This document shows, piece after piece, positions 17,468 through 25,416 of a DNA stretch of 64,000 nt. Below the pieces are notes generated by a model. That model was not told the origin of the DNA, did not search any database, and saw nothing but the letters and a program-made list of their open reading frames with translations. Numbering within the stretch: the stretch's first letter is position 1; each line of letters opens with the position of its first letter. A program made the translations under genes and the position numbers. Source of the stretch: Rhodoligotrophos appendicifer (GTDB lineage: Bacteria; Pseudomonadota; Alphaproteobacteria; Rhizobiales; Im1); NCBI RefSeq assembly GCF_007474605.1, contig NZ_VHKL01000002.1, forward strand, positions 124,001 through 188,000. Reading direction: 5' to 3'.

Positions 17468-18181
17468 TCAGGCCGTCGCTGGGCGAGGCTCCTCGGCGGT
17501 CTCGATGAGGGTCGCCAAAGCGCTGCGGGCCGCGTTCTGCACGTGGAGCAGCGCTGCGGCACGGGCTGCGGGCGCATCGCGCGCCTCCAGAGCGGCCAGT
17601 AGCGCGTCAATCTCGGCCAAGCTTTCCGGCTTGCGTTCATCACCGGCCAGGGAGCGGCCGCGCAGTTGGGTGATGCGCGAATTCAGCCGCTTCAGAAGGT
17701 CGAGCACGAGGGTGTTACCGGCGCCCTCGCAGAAGCATTCGTAAAAGACCTTCTTCGCTTCGAGGATGATCCGCATGTCACCCGTGGCGTAGGCTTGACG
17801 CAGCTCGGCCCCCCGCCGCTTCAACGCCGCGATCGCGGAGGCATCGGCGGTTTCGGCGAATTGCTCGGCAACGAGTGCCTCGAGGGCGGCGCGCACGCGA
17901 TAGACGTTCTCCGCCTCGGCGCGAGAGATGCGCGTGACGATCAGGCCGCGGTTGGGCTGATGGGTGACGAGACCTTCGGCCTCCAATTCGCGCAACGCTT
18001 CGCGAAGGGAGGTGCGGCTCACATTCAGATCGCGGCAGAGGTCCTTCTCCACCAGACGGCTGCCCTGGGGCAGAACGCCAGCACCGATCGCATCGCGCAG
18101 GACAATCGTGATCCGGCGCCGCAGCGGGGCGGCTTCCTGTTTGACCGGCGCGAGAACGCCGGAGGAGGGGGAATCAGCCAT
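17468..18181 (-). CDS. GntR family regulator, FadR/FCD subfamily
   Basis: A 237-residue regulator with an N-terminal winged helix (PLRRRITIVLRDAIGAGVLPQGSRLVEKDL then VSRTSLREALRELEAEGLV) and an all-helical FCD domain from about residue 95 (RAEAENVYRVRAALEALVAEQFAE). FCD domains bind organic acids through a metal site. It is the last gene of the - strand operon that starts with CoxG at 23325, 48 bases after enoyl-CoA hydratase, so it probably represses this operon or the adjacent TRAP and amidase genes until substrate is present. Confidence 0.88.
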   Translation of the reverse strand: MADSPSSGVLAPVKQEAAPLRRRITIVLRDAIGAGVLPQGSRLVEKDLCRDLNVSRTSLREALRELEAEGLVTHQPNRGLIVTRISRAEAENVYRVRAALEALVAEQFAETADASAIAALKRRGAELRQAYATGDMRIILEAKKVFYECFCEGAGNTLVLDLLKRLNSRITQLRGRSLAGDERKPESLAEIDALLAALEARDAPAARAAALLHVQNAARSALATLIETAEEPRPATA

Positions 18182-18229
18182 GCCTTCTTCTCCCGTTATT
18201 GGGGCGTCCTGCCCGGATGGTCGCTTCGG

Positions 18230-18973
18230 TCAGGCCTCATCCGACGACGACAATATGCCCGCGAGCATCGCTTCCGCCAGACGGGCGGCAGCATTCGGAT
18301 CGATGTACGGCGCTGCGCCCAAATATTGCTTGATGGTGCGAAGGGCAGCCCGGCGTCGATCGGTGAGGCCGGCGATGATGCGGGAGGCGGCGGCGTCGAG
18401 ATCGCCCGGGTCGGCCAACTCGCCGACCAAGCCGAAGGTGAGCGCCTCCTCGGCCGTGATGCTCTCGCGCGTGTAGACCATGTGGGTGAGCTTCTTCAAC
18501 GGCACCTTGTGCAGCACCGCCGAGATTGCCAGCGTGGGCGGCAAGTTCACCTCCATCTCGGGCATGGAGAAGGTCGCCCGGCGGGAGGCGATCGCCAAGT
18601 CGCACTGGCCCGTGAAGGCGCAGCCGAAGCCACGGGCCTCGCCCTGGACGACGGCGAGGACGGGGACGGGCGTGGCCCGGACATCAGCATAGAGCCCGAG
18701 AATCGGGTCGGTCACCGTCTTCTGGATCTGCAGGGCGGACGGAAGGGATGCGCCCTTGGGGTTGGGGATGCGGCCCAGACAGAAGTGTTCTCCCTCCGCC
18801 CGGATCACGACGATCTTGATGGCTTCGTCGGAGCCCGCCTCTCGAATGGCACGGCCGAGGGCCACGATGTCGTCGCCGGTCAGGCGATTGCCGTCGGCGG
18901 GATTCGTCAGGCGGATCGTGGCCACATGGGAAGCGTTATCGGCTTCCACGGCAAAGGCGGCGTCGCGGGTCAT
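18230..18973 (-). CDS. Enoyl-CoA hydratase/isomerase family protein
   Basis: A 247-residue crotonase-fold protein with VVIRAEGEHFCLGRIP and the oxyanion-hole segment GEARGFGCAFTGQCDLAIAS. The later helix region is MEVNLPPTLAISAVLHKVPLKK. The usual first catalytic Glu position of hydratases is not evident after the oxyanion segment, so isomerase, hydrolase or C-C lyase activity is as likely as hydration. It overlaps the molybdopterin subunit stop (ATGA at 18970), so it acts in the same pathway, perhaps on a CoA thioester of the hydroxylated product. Crotonase-like genes do occur beside Mo-hydroxylases. Confidence 0.8.
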   Translation of the reverse strand: MTRDAAFAVEADNASHVATIRLTNPADGNRLTGDDIVALGRAIREAGSDEAIKIVVIRAEGEHFCLGRIPNPKGASLPSALQIQKTVTDPILGLYADVRATPVPVLAVVQGEARGFGCAFTGQCDLAIASRRATFSMPEMEVNLPPTLAISAVLHKVPLKKLTHMVYTRESITAEEALTFGLVGELADPGDLDAAASRIIAGLTDRRRAALRTIKQYLGAAPYIDPNAAARLAEAMLAGILSSSDEA

Positions 18974-21324
18974 GCAGTTTCCTTCAGAGCGTTGCCTGCG
19001 GCGGCCTCATCGATGAGCTCGCAGAGGCGTTCGGGTAAAATCGGGGCTTCGTCGATGCGCACACCGAAGGGTTTAAGCGCATCCTCGATGGCAGAGACGA
19101 CGGCGGCGGCTGCGGGAATGGTGCCGCCTTCGCCGGCGCCTTTGACGCCGATGGGATTCAATGGGGACGGCGATTCCACATGGTAGATCTCGACCTTGGG
19201 CACGATGCCGGCATCGGGGAGCATGTAGTCGGCCAGGGAGGTGGTGACGGGATTGGCATCCTCGTCGAACCGCATCTTCTCGAGGAACGCGTTGCCAATG
19301 CCATGGGCGACACCGCCCTGAATCTGGCCCTCGACCAGCAGCGGGTTCACCACCTTGCCGCAGTCGTGAACCACGATATAGCGGAGGACCTTGATCATTC
19401 CAGTCTCGGGGTCGACCTCGACTTCGGCGACATGGGAGCCGTTCGCATAGGCCGCTTGGGGTGGCGCAAAATAATGGGTCGAGACGAGTCCCGGCTCAAT
19501 GCCCTCAGGGAGCGAGAAGCCCGGCATGCCGCCAGTCATGCGCGCGACTTCCGCGAATGTGAGGGCCCCACCCTGGGAGGCGGCAACCCGAACCGTGCCG
19601 TCAGCCAGCTCGATGTCGTCCTCGGACACTTCGAACCGTGCCGCTGCGATCTGCTTCAGCTTCTTCACGACCGCGGCCGAAGAGATGCTGACGGACGATC
19701 CGACATTGACCATCAGGCGGCTGGCGAAGGCGCCGACACCGAGGGGGATCGAGGCGGTGTCGCCGACCTCCACATCGACCTGGGTGATATCGACGTTGAA
19801 GGCGTCGGCTGCGATCTGGGCATAGACGGTCTGGTTGCCCTGGCCCTGCGCTGCCGAACCTGTGCGCAGAAGGATGCGGCCGGAGGGGAGGACCTGGGTC
19901 GTGGCGCCCTCGAAGGGGCCGAGGCCCGTGCCTTCGACGTAGTTCGCAATCCCCTGGCCGATATAACGGCCTTGGGCCAAGGCGGCGCGCTGACGCTCCC
20001 GAAATGTCTCCCAGCCTGATTTCTCGACGGCGAGCGCCTGGCAGCGGGGATAGTCGCCGCTGTCATAGACAAGCGGCTTGCCGTCGCGAAAGATCAGCCC
20101 GACGGGGTAGGGCATCTGTTCGGTGGGGATGAGATTGCGGCGGCGGATCTCGGCACGGTCGAGGCCGAGCGCATCGGCGGCGTGATCCAGCAGGCGCTCC
20201 ATGGCGAAGACCGCCTGAGGACGGCCGGCACCGCGCAACGGCGTGGTCGGGACCTTGTTGGTGAAGACCACCAGGGTTTCGAGCTTGTAGGCCGGCAGGA
20301 CATAAGGGCCCGGCACCGTGACCGAAGAGATGTAGGGGGAGATGATGCCCCAGGGGACATAGGCGCCCTGGTCATGGAGCATCTGGCCGCGCAAGCCGAG
20401 AAGCTTGCCATCGGCATCGAGCGCCAAATGCATGGTCCAGATCTGGTCACGCTCCTGGACCGTGCTCAGAAGGTGTTCGCGCCGATCCTCGATCCATTTT
20501 ACGGGCAGACCGAGCAGCTTGGCGCAGATCGGCACCACGATCTCCTCGGGATAGACCTGCAGCTTGGGTCCGAAGCCGCCGCCGACATCGGGAGCGATCA
20601 CCCGCACGGCCGTATCAGGAATGTCGAGGATGTCGACGAGGGCGCGCTTCAACCCGTGGGGCGCCTGGGTGGCCGACCAGACGGTGAAGGCGTCATGCAC
20701 CACGTCGAACATGGCCAGCACGGCGCGGCATTCGATCGGATTGCCGGTGCCGCGATGCTGGGGCAGCGTGGCGGAGACGACATGGGCTGCGGACTGAAAG
20801 GCCAAGGCGACATCGCCATAGCCGACCTGGATCCGGGCTGCGATATTGTCGCTGCGATGGGCATGGGCGGGGCTCGCATCGGCAGCGATGGCGGCCGCAA
20901 GGTCACCGATGATGGGCAGCGGCTCGTAGTCGACAAACACAGCCTCGGCCGCATCCTCGGCGAGATGGCGGCTCTCGGCGATGACGACGGCGACCGGCTC
21001 GCCGACGAAGCACACCTCGTCCAAGGCCAGAGGCATCTGGGTGAGCGGCTCGGTGATGGCCGGGTTCGGCACCTGAAGCAGGATCCGCTTGCCCCGAACC
21101 TGGCTCGGGAGATCGGAGGCGGTCAGCACGAGCTTCACACCCGGCAGGGTGCGCGCAGTGTCGGCATCGATCCCGTTGATCCGCGCATGGGCGTAAGGCG
21201 AGCGGACGAAGGCTGCGTGCAGAGTCCCGGGGAGTTTCACATCGTCGGTGAAGCGGCCCTTGCCGGTCAGGAGGGCCTGGTCCTCGACGCGCTGGACGGG
21301 AGCGCCAAAATACCGCGTGGTCAT
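18970..21324 (-). CDS. Xanthine dehydrogenase family molybdopterin-binding subunit (CoxL form-II-like)
   Basis: A 784-residue Mo-hydroxylase large subunit. It has DVGGGFGPK (about 246-254), an active-site loop PLRGAGRP (362-369) and the Mo-site glutamate in GVKGAGEGG (Glu about 732). True CO dehydrogenases carry the AYXCSFR loop; the RGAGRP loop marks the so-called form II group, so the substrate is probably an aldehyde or N-heterocycle and not CO. It binds Mo-pterin cytosine dinucleotide and hydroxylates with water-derived oxygen. It overlaps the 2Fe-2S gene start-to-stop (ATGA at 21321). Confidence 0.92.
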   Translation of the reverse strand: MTTRYFGAPVQRVEDQALLTGKGRFTDDVKLPGTLHAAFVRSPYAHARINGIDADTARTLPGVKLVLTASDLPSQVRGKRILLQVPNPAITEPLTQMPLALDEVCFVGEPVAVVIAESRHLAEDAAEAVFVDYEPLPIIGDLAAAIAADASPAHAHRSDNIAARIQVGYGDVALAFQSAAHVVSATLPQHRGTGNPIECRAVLAMFDVVHDAFTVWSATQAPHGLKRALVDILDIPDTAVRVIAPDVGGGFGPKLQVYPEEIVVPICAKLLGLPVKWIEDRREHLLSTVQERDQIWTMHLALDADGKLLGLRGQMLHDQGAYVPWGIISPYISSVTVPGPYVLPAYKLETLVVFTNKVPTTPLRGAGRPQAVFAMERLLDHAADALGLDRAEIRRRNLIPTEQMPYPVGLIFRDGKPLVYDSGDYPRCQALAVEKSGWETFRERQRAALAQGRYIGQGIANYVEGTGLGPFEGATTQVLPSGRILLRTGSAAQGQGNQTVYAQIAADAFNVDITQVDVEVGDTASIPLGVGAFASRLMVNVGSSVSISSAAVVKKLKQIAAARFEVSEDDIELADGTVRVAASQGGALTFAEVARMTGGMPGFSLPEGIEPGLVSTHYFAPPQAAYANGSHVAEVEVDPETGMIKVLRYIVVHDCGKVVNPLLVEGQIQGGVAHGIGNAFLEKMRFDEDANPVTTSLADYMLPDAGIVPKVEIYHVESPSPLNPIGVKGAGEGGTIPAAAAVVSAIEDALKPFGVRIDEAPILPERLCELIDEAAAGNALKETA

Positions 21325-21809
21325 GGCGCGGTCCCTCCCTGGCGCAGGCCGCGGGCGACCTCGAGGGCGGCATCGACGATGCCGGAATAGCCGGTGCAGC
21401 GGCAGAGATTGCCTGAGAGCTCACCGCGAAGCTCGTCCTCCTCGATCTCGGGCCGATCGCGGAGAATCTGGGTCAGAGTGGCGAGAAAGCCGGGGGTGCA
21501 GAAGCCGCATTGCAGGGCATGATGCTTGCGGAAGGCGGTCTGCAAGGCATTGAGTGTGCCATCGGACTCCTGCAGGCCTTCGATGGTGACGATGTCGGCT
21601 CCGTCCGCCTGCACCGCCAGCATCAGGCAGGAGCGTACCGCATCGCCATCGACGAGGATGGTGCAGGCACCGCACACCCCATGCTCGCAGCCCAAGTGGG
21701 TGCCGGTGAGGTTGAGCTGGTGGCGCAGGAAATCGGCCAAATGCACACGCGGTTCGACCTCGGCGGTCACCGCGCGGCCATTGACGGTCAGGGTGATCGG
21801 ATGGTGCAT
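21321..21809 (-). CDS. Xanthine dehydrogenase family [2Fe-2S] subunit
   Basis: A 162-residue iron-sulfur subunit with both clusters: plant-ferredoxin-type Cys41, Cys46, Cys49 and Cys61 (CEHGVCGACT), then the helical cluster Cys101, Cys104 (QCGFCTPG) and Cys136, Cys138 (LCRCTGY). It passes electrons from the Mo site to FAD in the flavin subunit. It lies between the FAD and molybdopterin genes in the usual M-S-L order of CO-dehydrogenase-like operons, 2 bases after the FAD gene. Confidence 0.95.
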   Translation of the reverse strand: MHHPITLTVNGRAVTAEVEPRVHLADFLRHQLNLTGTHLGCEHGVCGACTILVDGDAVRSCLMLAVQADGADIVTIEGLQESDGTLNALQTAFRKHHALQCGFCTPGFLATLTQILRDRPEIEEDELRGELSGNLCRCTGYSGIVDAALEVARGLRQGGTAP

Positions 21810-21811
21810 CG

Positions 21812-22681
21812 TCAGATCTCCGTTTGCCCGCCGCGTCGGGCGGCATCCGTCAGAGCGCGGCGCGTCAGAACCCGCGCCAGACGCTGGCGATAAGCACCGC
21901 TGGCCATGGCATCGGTGGAGAAGTCCACGCCGTCGAGGCTTGCAGCGGCGGCCTCAAAAAGCTCCGGCCGGGGTGCCTCCCCGGCGAGCATGACCTCGGC
22001 AGAAGCGAGCCGGACCGGCGCCATGCCGACACCAAAGAGCGAAATGGCCGCGCGCGCGATCTTGCCGTCGGACAGCTCCATCAAGGCCGCGACGCCGACA
22101 ACGGCGAAGTCGCCATGGCGCTGGGCAAATTCATGGAAGCCCCAGCCATGATGCTCGGCCGGCAGCCGGAAGGTCACGGAGGTGATCATCTCCTGCGGCT
22201 CGATCGAGGGCGTCATATAGGCGATGGGGTAGTCGGCAATGGCGATCTCGCGCGCTGCAGAGCGCGATTTGACCTCCACCACGGCATCGTGGAGCACGGC
22301 CAAGGCCAAGAGCTCGGCTGACGGGTCCATGTGCCCGAGGCTGCCGCCGATGGTGCCGCGGTTGCGGGTCTGAAGATGGCCGACATGATCCAGGGCTGCG
22401 GCGAAGATTGGCGCGCGCCGTGCCACGGACGTGTCAGATTTGAGCGTCTTCTGGCGGGTCATGGCGCCGATGCGCAAGGCATTGCCGACGAGCGAGATGC
22501 CGGCGAGATCCGCCACGCGGTTCAGATCGATCAGGTGATCGACGATGGCATAGCGCATGTTCAGCATGGCCACGAGGGATTGGCCGCCGGCGAGAAACTT
22601 CGCGTTCTCCAAGCTGGCGGCGAGATCGAGCGCCTCGGCTGCGGTTCCGGGGCGATGGTACTCGAAGGCTGCGGCTTTCAT
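21812..22681 (-). CDS. Xanthine dehydrogenase family FAD-binding subunit
   Basis: A 289-residue medium subunit with the FAD pyrophosphate motifs FLAGGQSLVAMLNMR and RNRGTIGGSLGHMDPSAE, followed by the CO-dehydrogenase flavoprotein C-terminal domain from about residue 175. It accepts electrons from the 2Fe-2S subunit and gives them to a respiratory acceptor. Its start overlaps the CoxG stop (ATGA at 22678-22681), so the operon order is coxG-M-S-L. Confidence 0.94.
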   Translation of the reverse strand: MKAAAFEYHRPGTAAEALDLAASLENAKFLAGGQSLVAMLNMRYAIVDHLIDLNRVADLAGISLVGNALRIGAMTRQKTLKSDTSVARRAPIFAAALDHVGHLQTRNRGTIGGSLGHMDPSAELLALAVLHDAVVEVKSRSAAREIAIADYPIAYMTPSIEPQEMITSVTFRLPAEHHGWGFHEFAQRHGDFAVVGVAALMELSDGKIARAAISLFGVGMAPVRLASAEVMLAGEAPRPELFEAAAASLDGVDFSTDAMASGAYRQRLARVLTRRALTDAARRGGQTEI

Positions 22682-23325
22682 CGTGAGGAGCTGCCGAAGA
22701 GGCGCTTCTTAAGGGCAAGCCAGAGCAGCCGAAGAAGCGAAGGCGGCCGACTGACCGGCGGCCGGCTGGCAGCCGGTCTGCTGACAGGCCCCGGGCCCGC
22801 CAATTCCGGCGACGGGGTGGTGCCGTCCATGGCCGCGGCTGGCTCGGCAGGCGTCGACTGCTCCGATGTGCGGTCCTGCTCGAGCTGGGTCTGAAGATTG
22901 CGGGCAAAGTCGTCGATCATCACCTGGGCCGTCGCCTCGATCATGCCGCCGCCTCGGGCATATTGGGCGATGGACCCGGCAAGCTGCAGATCGGTGTCGA
23001 TGAGCACGCGCGATCCGGCGCCCTCGGGGACGATGTGGAATTCGACATTCGCACGAGCGGTGCCGCGGGCGCGCTGTTCATTGCCTGTGGCGCGGGCCTT
23101 GACGCGCATGGCCGTGGCGTCGCGCTCCTCGTAGACCGCCGTGCCCTTGAACGAGAGCGAGACGGGGCCCAACCGCAGGGCCACGGTGCCGACGAAGCTG
23201 CCATCGTCGCGCGCTTCGAGCAATTCAGCTCCAGGAAAGCAGGGCGCGACCCTTTCGACCTGATTGAGCAACTGCCAAGTGTCCGCAGGCGCAAGCGGAA
23301 CCGCAAATTCGTTATGAAGTTTCAT
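22678..23325 (-). CDS. CoxG-like SRPBCC protein with C-terminal tail
   Basis: Starting at ATG 23325 (GTG 23331 is an alternative), about 215 residues. The first 150 form a CoxG-type SRPBCC domain (KLHNEFAVPLAPADTWQLLNQVERVAPCFPGAEL). The rest is a low-complexity Pro/Ser/Thr linker ending in a basic hydrophobic helix (LLRLLWLALKKRLFG), resembling the membrane anchor of CoxG from carboxydotrophic bacteria. CoxG recruits the Mo-hydroxylase to the cytoplasmic membrane for electron transfer to quinone. The long tail contrasts with the tail-less paralogue at 42010. Confidence 0.85.
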   Translation of the reverse strand: MKLHNEFAVPLAPADTWQLLNQVERVAPCFPGAELLEARDDGSFVGTVALRLGPVSLSFKGTAVYEERDATAMRVKARATGNEQRARGTARANVEFHIVPEGAGSRVLIDTDLQLAGSIAQYARGGGMIEATAQVMIDDFARNLQTQLEQDRTSEQSTPAEPAAAMDGTTPSPELAGPGPVSRPAASRPPVSRPPSLLRLLWLALKKRLFGSSSR

Positions 23326-23364
23326 ATCCACCCTAAACGTGTGGCGTATCCATTCTTTTCAGAT

Positions 23365-23389
23365 TGTCATACCATCATGCAGTATGGCA
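23365..23389. promoter_or_regulatory. Candidate operator upstream of Mo-hydroxylase operon and amidase
   Basis: An interrupted inverted repeat, TGTCATAC (23365-23372) and GTATGGCA (23382-23389), with a 9-base centre lies 40 bases upstream of the CoxG start, in the 182-base gap shared with the divergent amidase gene. The inner five bases of each arm (CATAC/GTATG) match perfectly. It is a plausible regulator site for the Mo-hydroxylase operon. The protein that binds is unknown. Confidence 0.4.
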
Positions 23390-23429
23390 GTCCAGATGCG
23401 GATGTTGGTCATGCCCAGTTGCGGAGGCG

Positions 23430-23456
23430 TTGACTACGATCACACTGTCTGACAAT
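23430..23456 (+). promoter_or_regulatory. Possible amidase promoter with TGTCTGACA palindrome
   Basis: TTGACT (23430-23435) and GACAAT (23451-23456) are separated by 15 bases and could be a weak sigma-70 promoter. The perfect palindrome TGTC-T-GACA (23446-23454) overlaps the -10 element. The same TGTC-N-GACA core sits in the divergent promoter at 29638. Both could be bound by one of the two FCD-type GntR proteins of this island. The -10 is poor, so the start site is uncertain. Confidence 0.3.
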
Positions 23457-23513
23457 TTGGGGGCAGAATAAGAGAACCGTGCCTGCGGTCTTTGGGAAGG
23501 GTTAAGCTGCCAC

Positions 23514-24881
23514 GTGACGAAAGTGTCCTACCTTCGGGCGAGCCACGGCTTTCGCTCGCCCGCACCGACGCCGGAAACGCTTCTGCAAAGCCACCTGGCC
23601 CGTATCGACGAGCGGGAGCCGACGGTGCATGCCTTCACCGCGCTCAACCGGGATTCAGCCCGGCGAGAGGCAAAGGCCTCCGCACAGCGTTGGCTCGAGG
23701 GGGCGCCGCTGTCGCCCATCGACGGCATGGCGATCGGGATCAAGGATATCATCGAGACCGCCGACATGCCCACCGGGCAGGGCTCGCCGATGTGGGCCGG
23801 CTTTGCCACCGGCCGGGACTCGGCCTCCGTGCAAGCGCTGCGGGAAGCCGGTGCGATCATTCTGGGCAAGACCGCGACGACGGAGTTCGCCTCCACCGAG
23901 CAGTATTCAACCACCACCAATCCTCATGACGAGGAGCGGACGCCGGGAGGATCCAGCAGCGGATCGGCCGCGGCCGTCGGCAGCGGCATGGTTCCGGTCG
24001 CCCTGGGCAGCCAGGTGGTGGGCTCGACCTTGCGGCCGGCAAGTTACTGCGGCTGCGTCGGCTACAAGCCGAGCTATGGCGCGCTCAATCGGGGCGGCTC
24101 CTTCGACACTCTGAGCCAGAGCTGCGTCGGCCTCATCGGTGCCGAACTGGAAGATGTCTGGGCCGTGGCTCGCGCCATCGCCGACCGGGTCGGCGGAGAT
24201 CCGGGACAGGCCGCGCTCGAGGGACCGGCCGCGTTGCCGGCGCCCAAGGCGCCGCAGCGGCTGGCCGTGCTGGAGACGGATGGATGGCGGCACGCCTCAA
24301 AGGGCGCCCTGGCGGCGTTCGAGGCAGAACTCGACCGGCTGAGAGCGGCGGGCGTGGAGATCGTCGGGCGCTCGCAGAATGCCGGCATGGCAGCGCTGGA
24401 AGAAGCCTTGGACGGGGCCCTCGCCCTGACGTGGCGGATCATGTCATGGGAGTTCCGGTGGCCTCTCGGCGCCTATGTCAAGACCCATCCGAACTTGGTG
24501 AGCGCCGCCATGCAGGGGCGCCTCGCCGATGCCGAAAAGATGACCCCGGCCGATTACAATGCTGCGCTGGCGGCCCGTCAAAGGGTGCGAGACATCTTCG
24601 CCCAGCAGATGGAGCATCTCGACGGCATGATCGCACTCTCGGCAACGGGTGCCGCGCCTGTCGGGCTGTCTTACACCGGCGATCCTCGAATGAATGTTCC
24701 CGCCTCCCTTCTCGGTGTGCCGGCGGTCTCGCTTCCCGTTCTGGCGGACGAAGGACTGCCGCTGGGCGTGCAGTTGATCCGATCGGCGGGAGACGATGCC
24801 GGGCTCATGGAGCTTGCAGCCTGGCGGTGGACAATGGAGAATCCTCACTCCGGTTCCGACGTGGCCAGCAGGGGAGCATAG
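23514..24881 (+). CDS. Amidase signature family enzyme
   Basis: A 455-residue amidase with the Ser-cisSer-Lys triad visible: Lys77 in GIKDI, a cis-Ser near 148 in PGGSSSGSAAAVGSG, and the nucleophile Ser171 in GSQVVGSTLRPAS. The canonical TDTGGS is changed to SQVVGS, which occurs in some subfamilies and may alter specificity. It hydrolyses an amide to acid plus ammonia. It starts at GTG 23514 and leads a + strand operon with a complete TRAP transporter, so an imported amide or an internal lactam-derived amide is its likely substrate. Allophanate hydrolase-like or Glu-tRNA amidotransferase roles are unlikely from context. Confidence 0.88.
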   Translation: MTKVSYLRASHGFRSPAPTPETLLQSHLARIDEREPTVHAFTALNRDSARREAKASAQRWLEGAPLSPIDGMAIGIKDIIETADMPTGQGSPMWAGFATGRDSASVQALREAGAIILGKTATTEFASTEQYSTTTNPHDEERTPGGSSSGSAAAVGSGMVPVALGSQVVGSTLRPASYCGCVGYKPSYGALNRGGSFDTLSQSCVGLIGAELEDVWAVARAIADRVGGDPGQAALEGPAALPAPKAPQRLAVLETDGWRHASKGALAAFEAELDRLRAAGVEIVGRSQNAGMAALEEALDGALALTWRIMSWEFRWPLGAYVKTHPNLVSAAMQGRLADAEKMTPADYNAALAARQRVRDIFAQQMEHLDGMIALSATGAAPVGLSYTGDPRMNVPASLLGVPAVSLPVLADEGLPLGVQLIRSAGDDAGLMELAAWRWTMENPHSGSDVASRGA

Positions 24882-24882
24882 G

Positions 24883-25416
24883 GTGCAGGCCTTCAAGCGA
24901 GCGCTCGACGGCATCAAGTTTGCCATTGGCCTCCTGCTCCTGGCAGGGGTGATCCTCAACTTCGTCAATGTCTTCCTGCGATATGTCTGGGGACGGCCGT
25001 TCTCCTGGACCGAGGAGGTCATGGGCTTCGGCCTGCTCTTCATCGTCATGGCAGGTTTGATCGTGGCGACCGCATTGGATGAAAACCTGAAGATCGATGT
25101 TCTCGTGCAGGCGGTTTCACGCCCGGTGCAGAAGGCGTTGAGGCTGTTCGCCCATGCGGTCTGGATCGGCGTCAGCATCTATCTGGCCATGCAATCCTAT
25201 ACGGTCATGTCGCTCATGCTCAGGCTCGGGCAAAAGAGCATGGCGGCGCGCATCCCCACATGGATCCCGCACAGTTTCCTCTTCGGCGCCTTCGTCTTGT
25301 CGGCGCTCGCTGCGATCTATGCGATGGTGCGCGAGATCAAGGCACGCCCCGAAGAACCGGGGGTGCATCTGCCGGGCGGTGTCGGCCCCATCGTCGAGGA
25401 TAGCGGCAAGTCATGA
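24883..25416 (+). CDS. TRAP transporter small permease (DctQ family)
   Basis: A 177-residue four-helix membrane protein with the DctQ pattern NVFLRYVWGRPFSWTEEVMGFG. The start is GTG 24883, one base after the amidase stop and preceded by AGGGGAG; the in-frame region upstream to 24796 lies inside the amidase. It is cotranscribed with DctM and DctP downstream, forming a normal linear TRAP set. Its stop overlaps DctM (25413-25416). Confidence 0.9.
   Translation: MQAFKRALDGIKFAIGLLLLAGVILNFVNVFLRYVWGRPFSWTEEVMGFGLLFIVMAGLIVATALDENLKIDVLVQAVSRPVQKALRLFAHAVWIGVSIYLAMQSYTVMSLMLRLGQKSMAARIPTWIPHSFLFGAFVLSALAAIYAMVREIKARPEEPGVHLPGGVGPIVEDSGKS

Noticed and set aside
18970-23325. Aerobic CO dehydrogenase
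   Set aside because: The large subunit has RGAGRP and not the AYXCSFR loop with Cys needed for the Mo-Cu centre.
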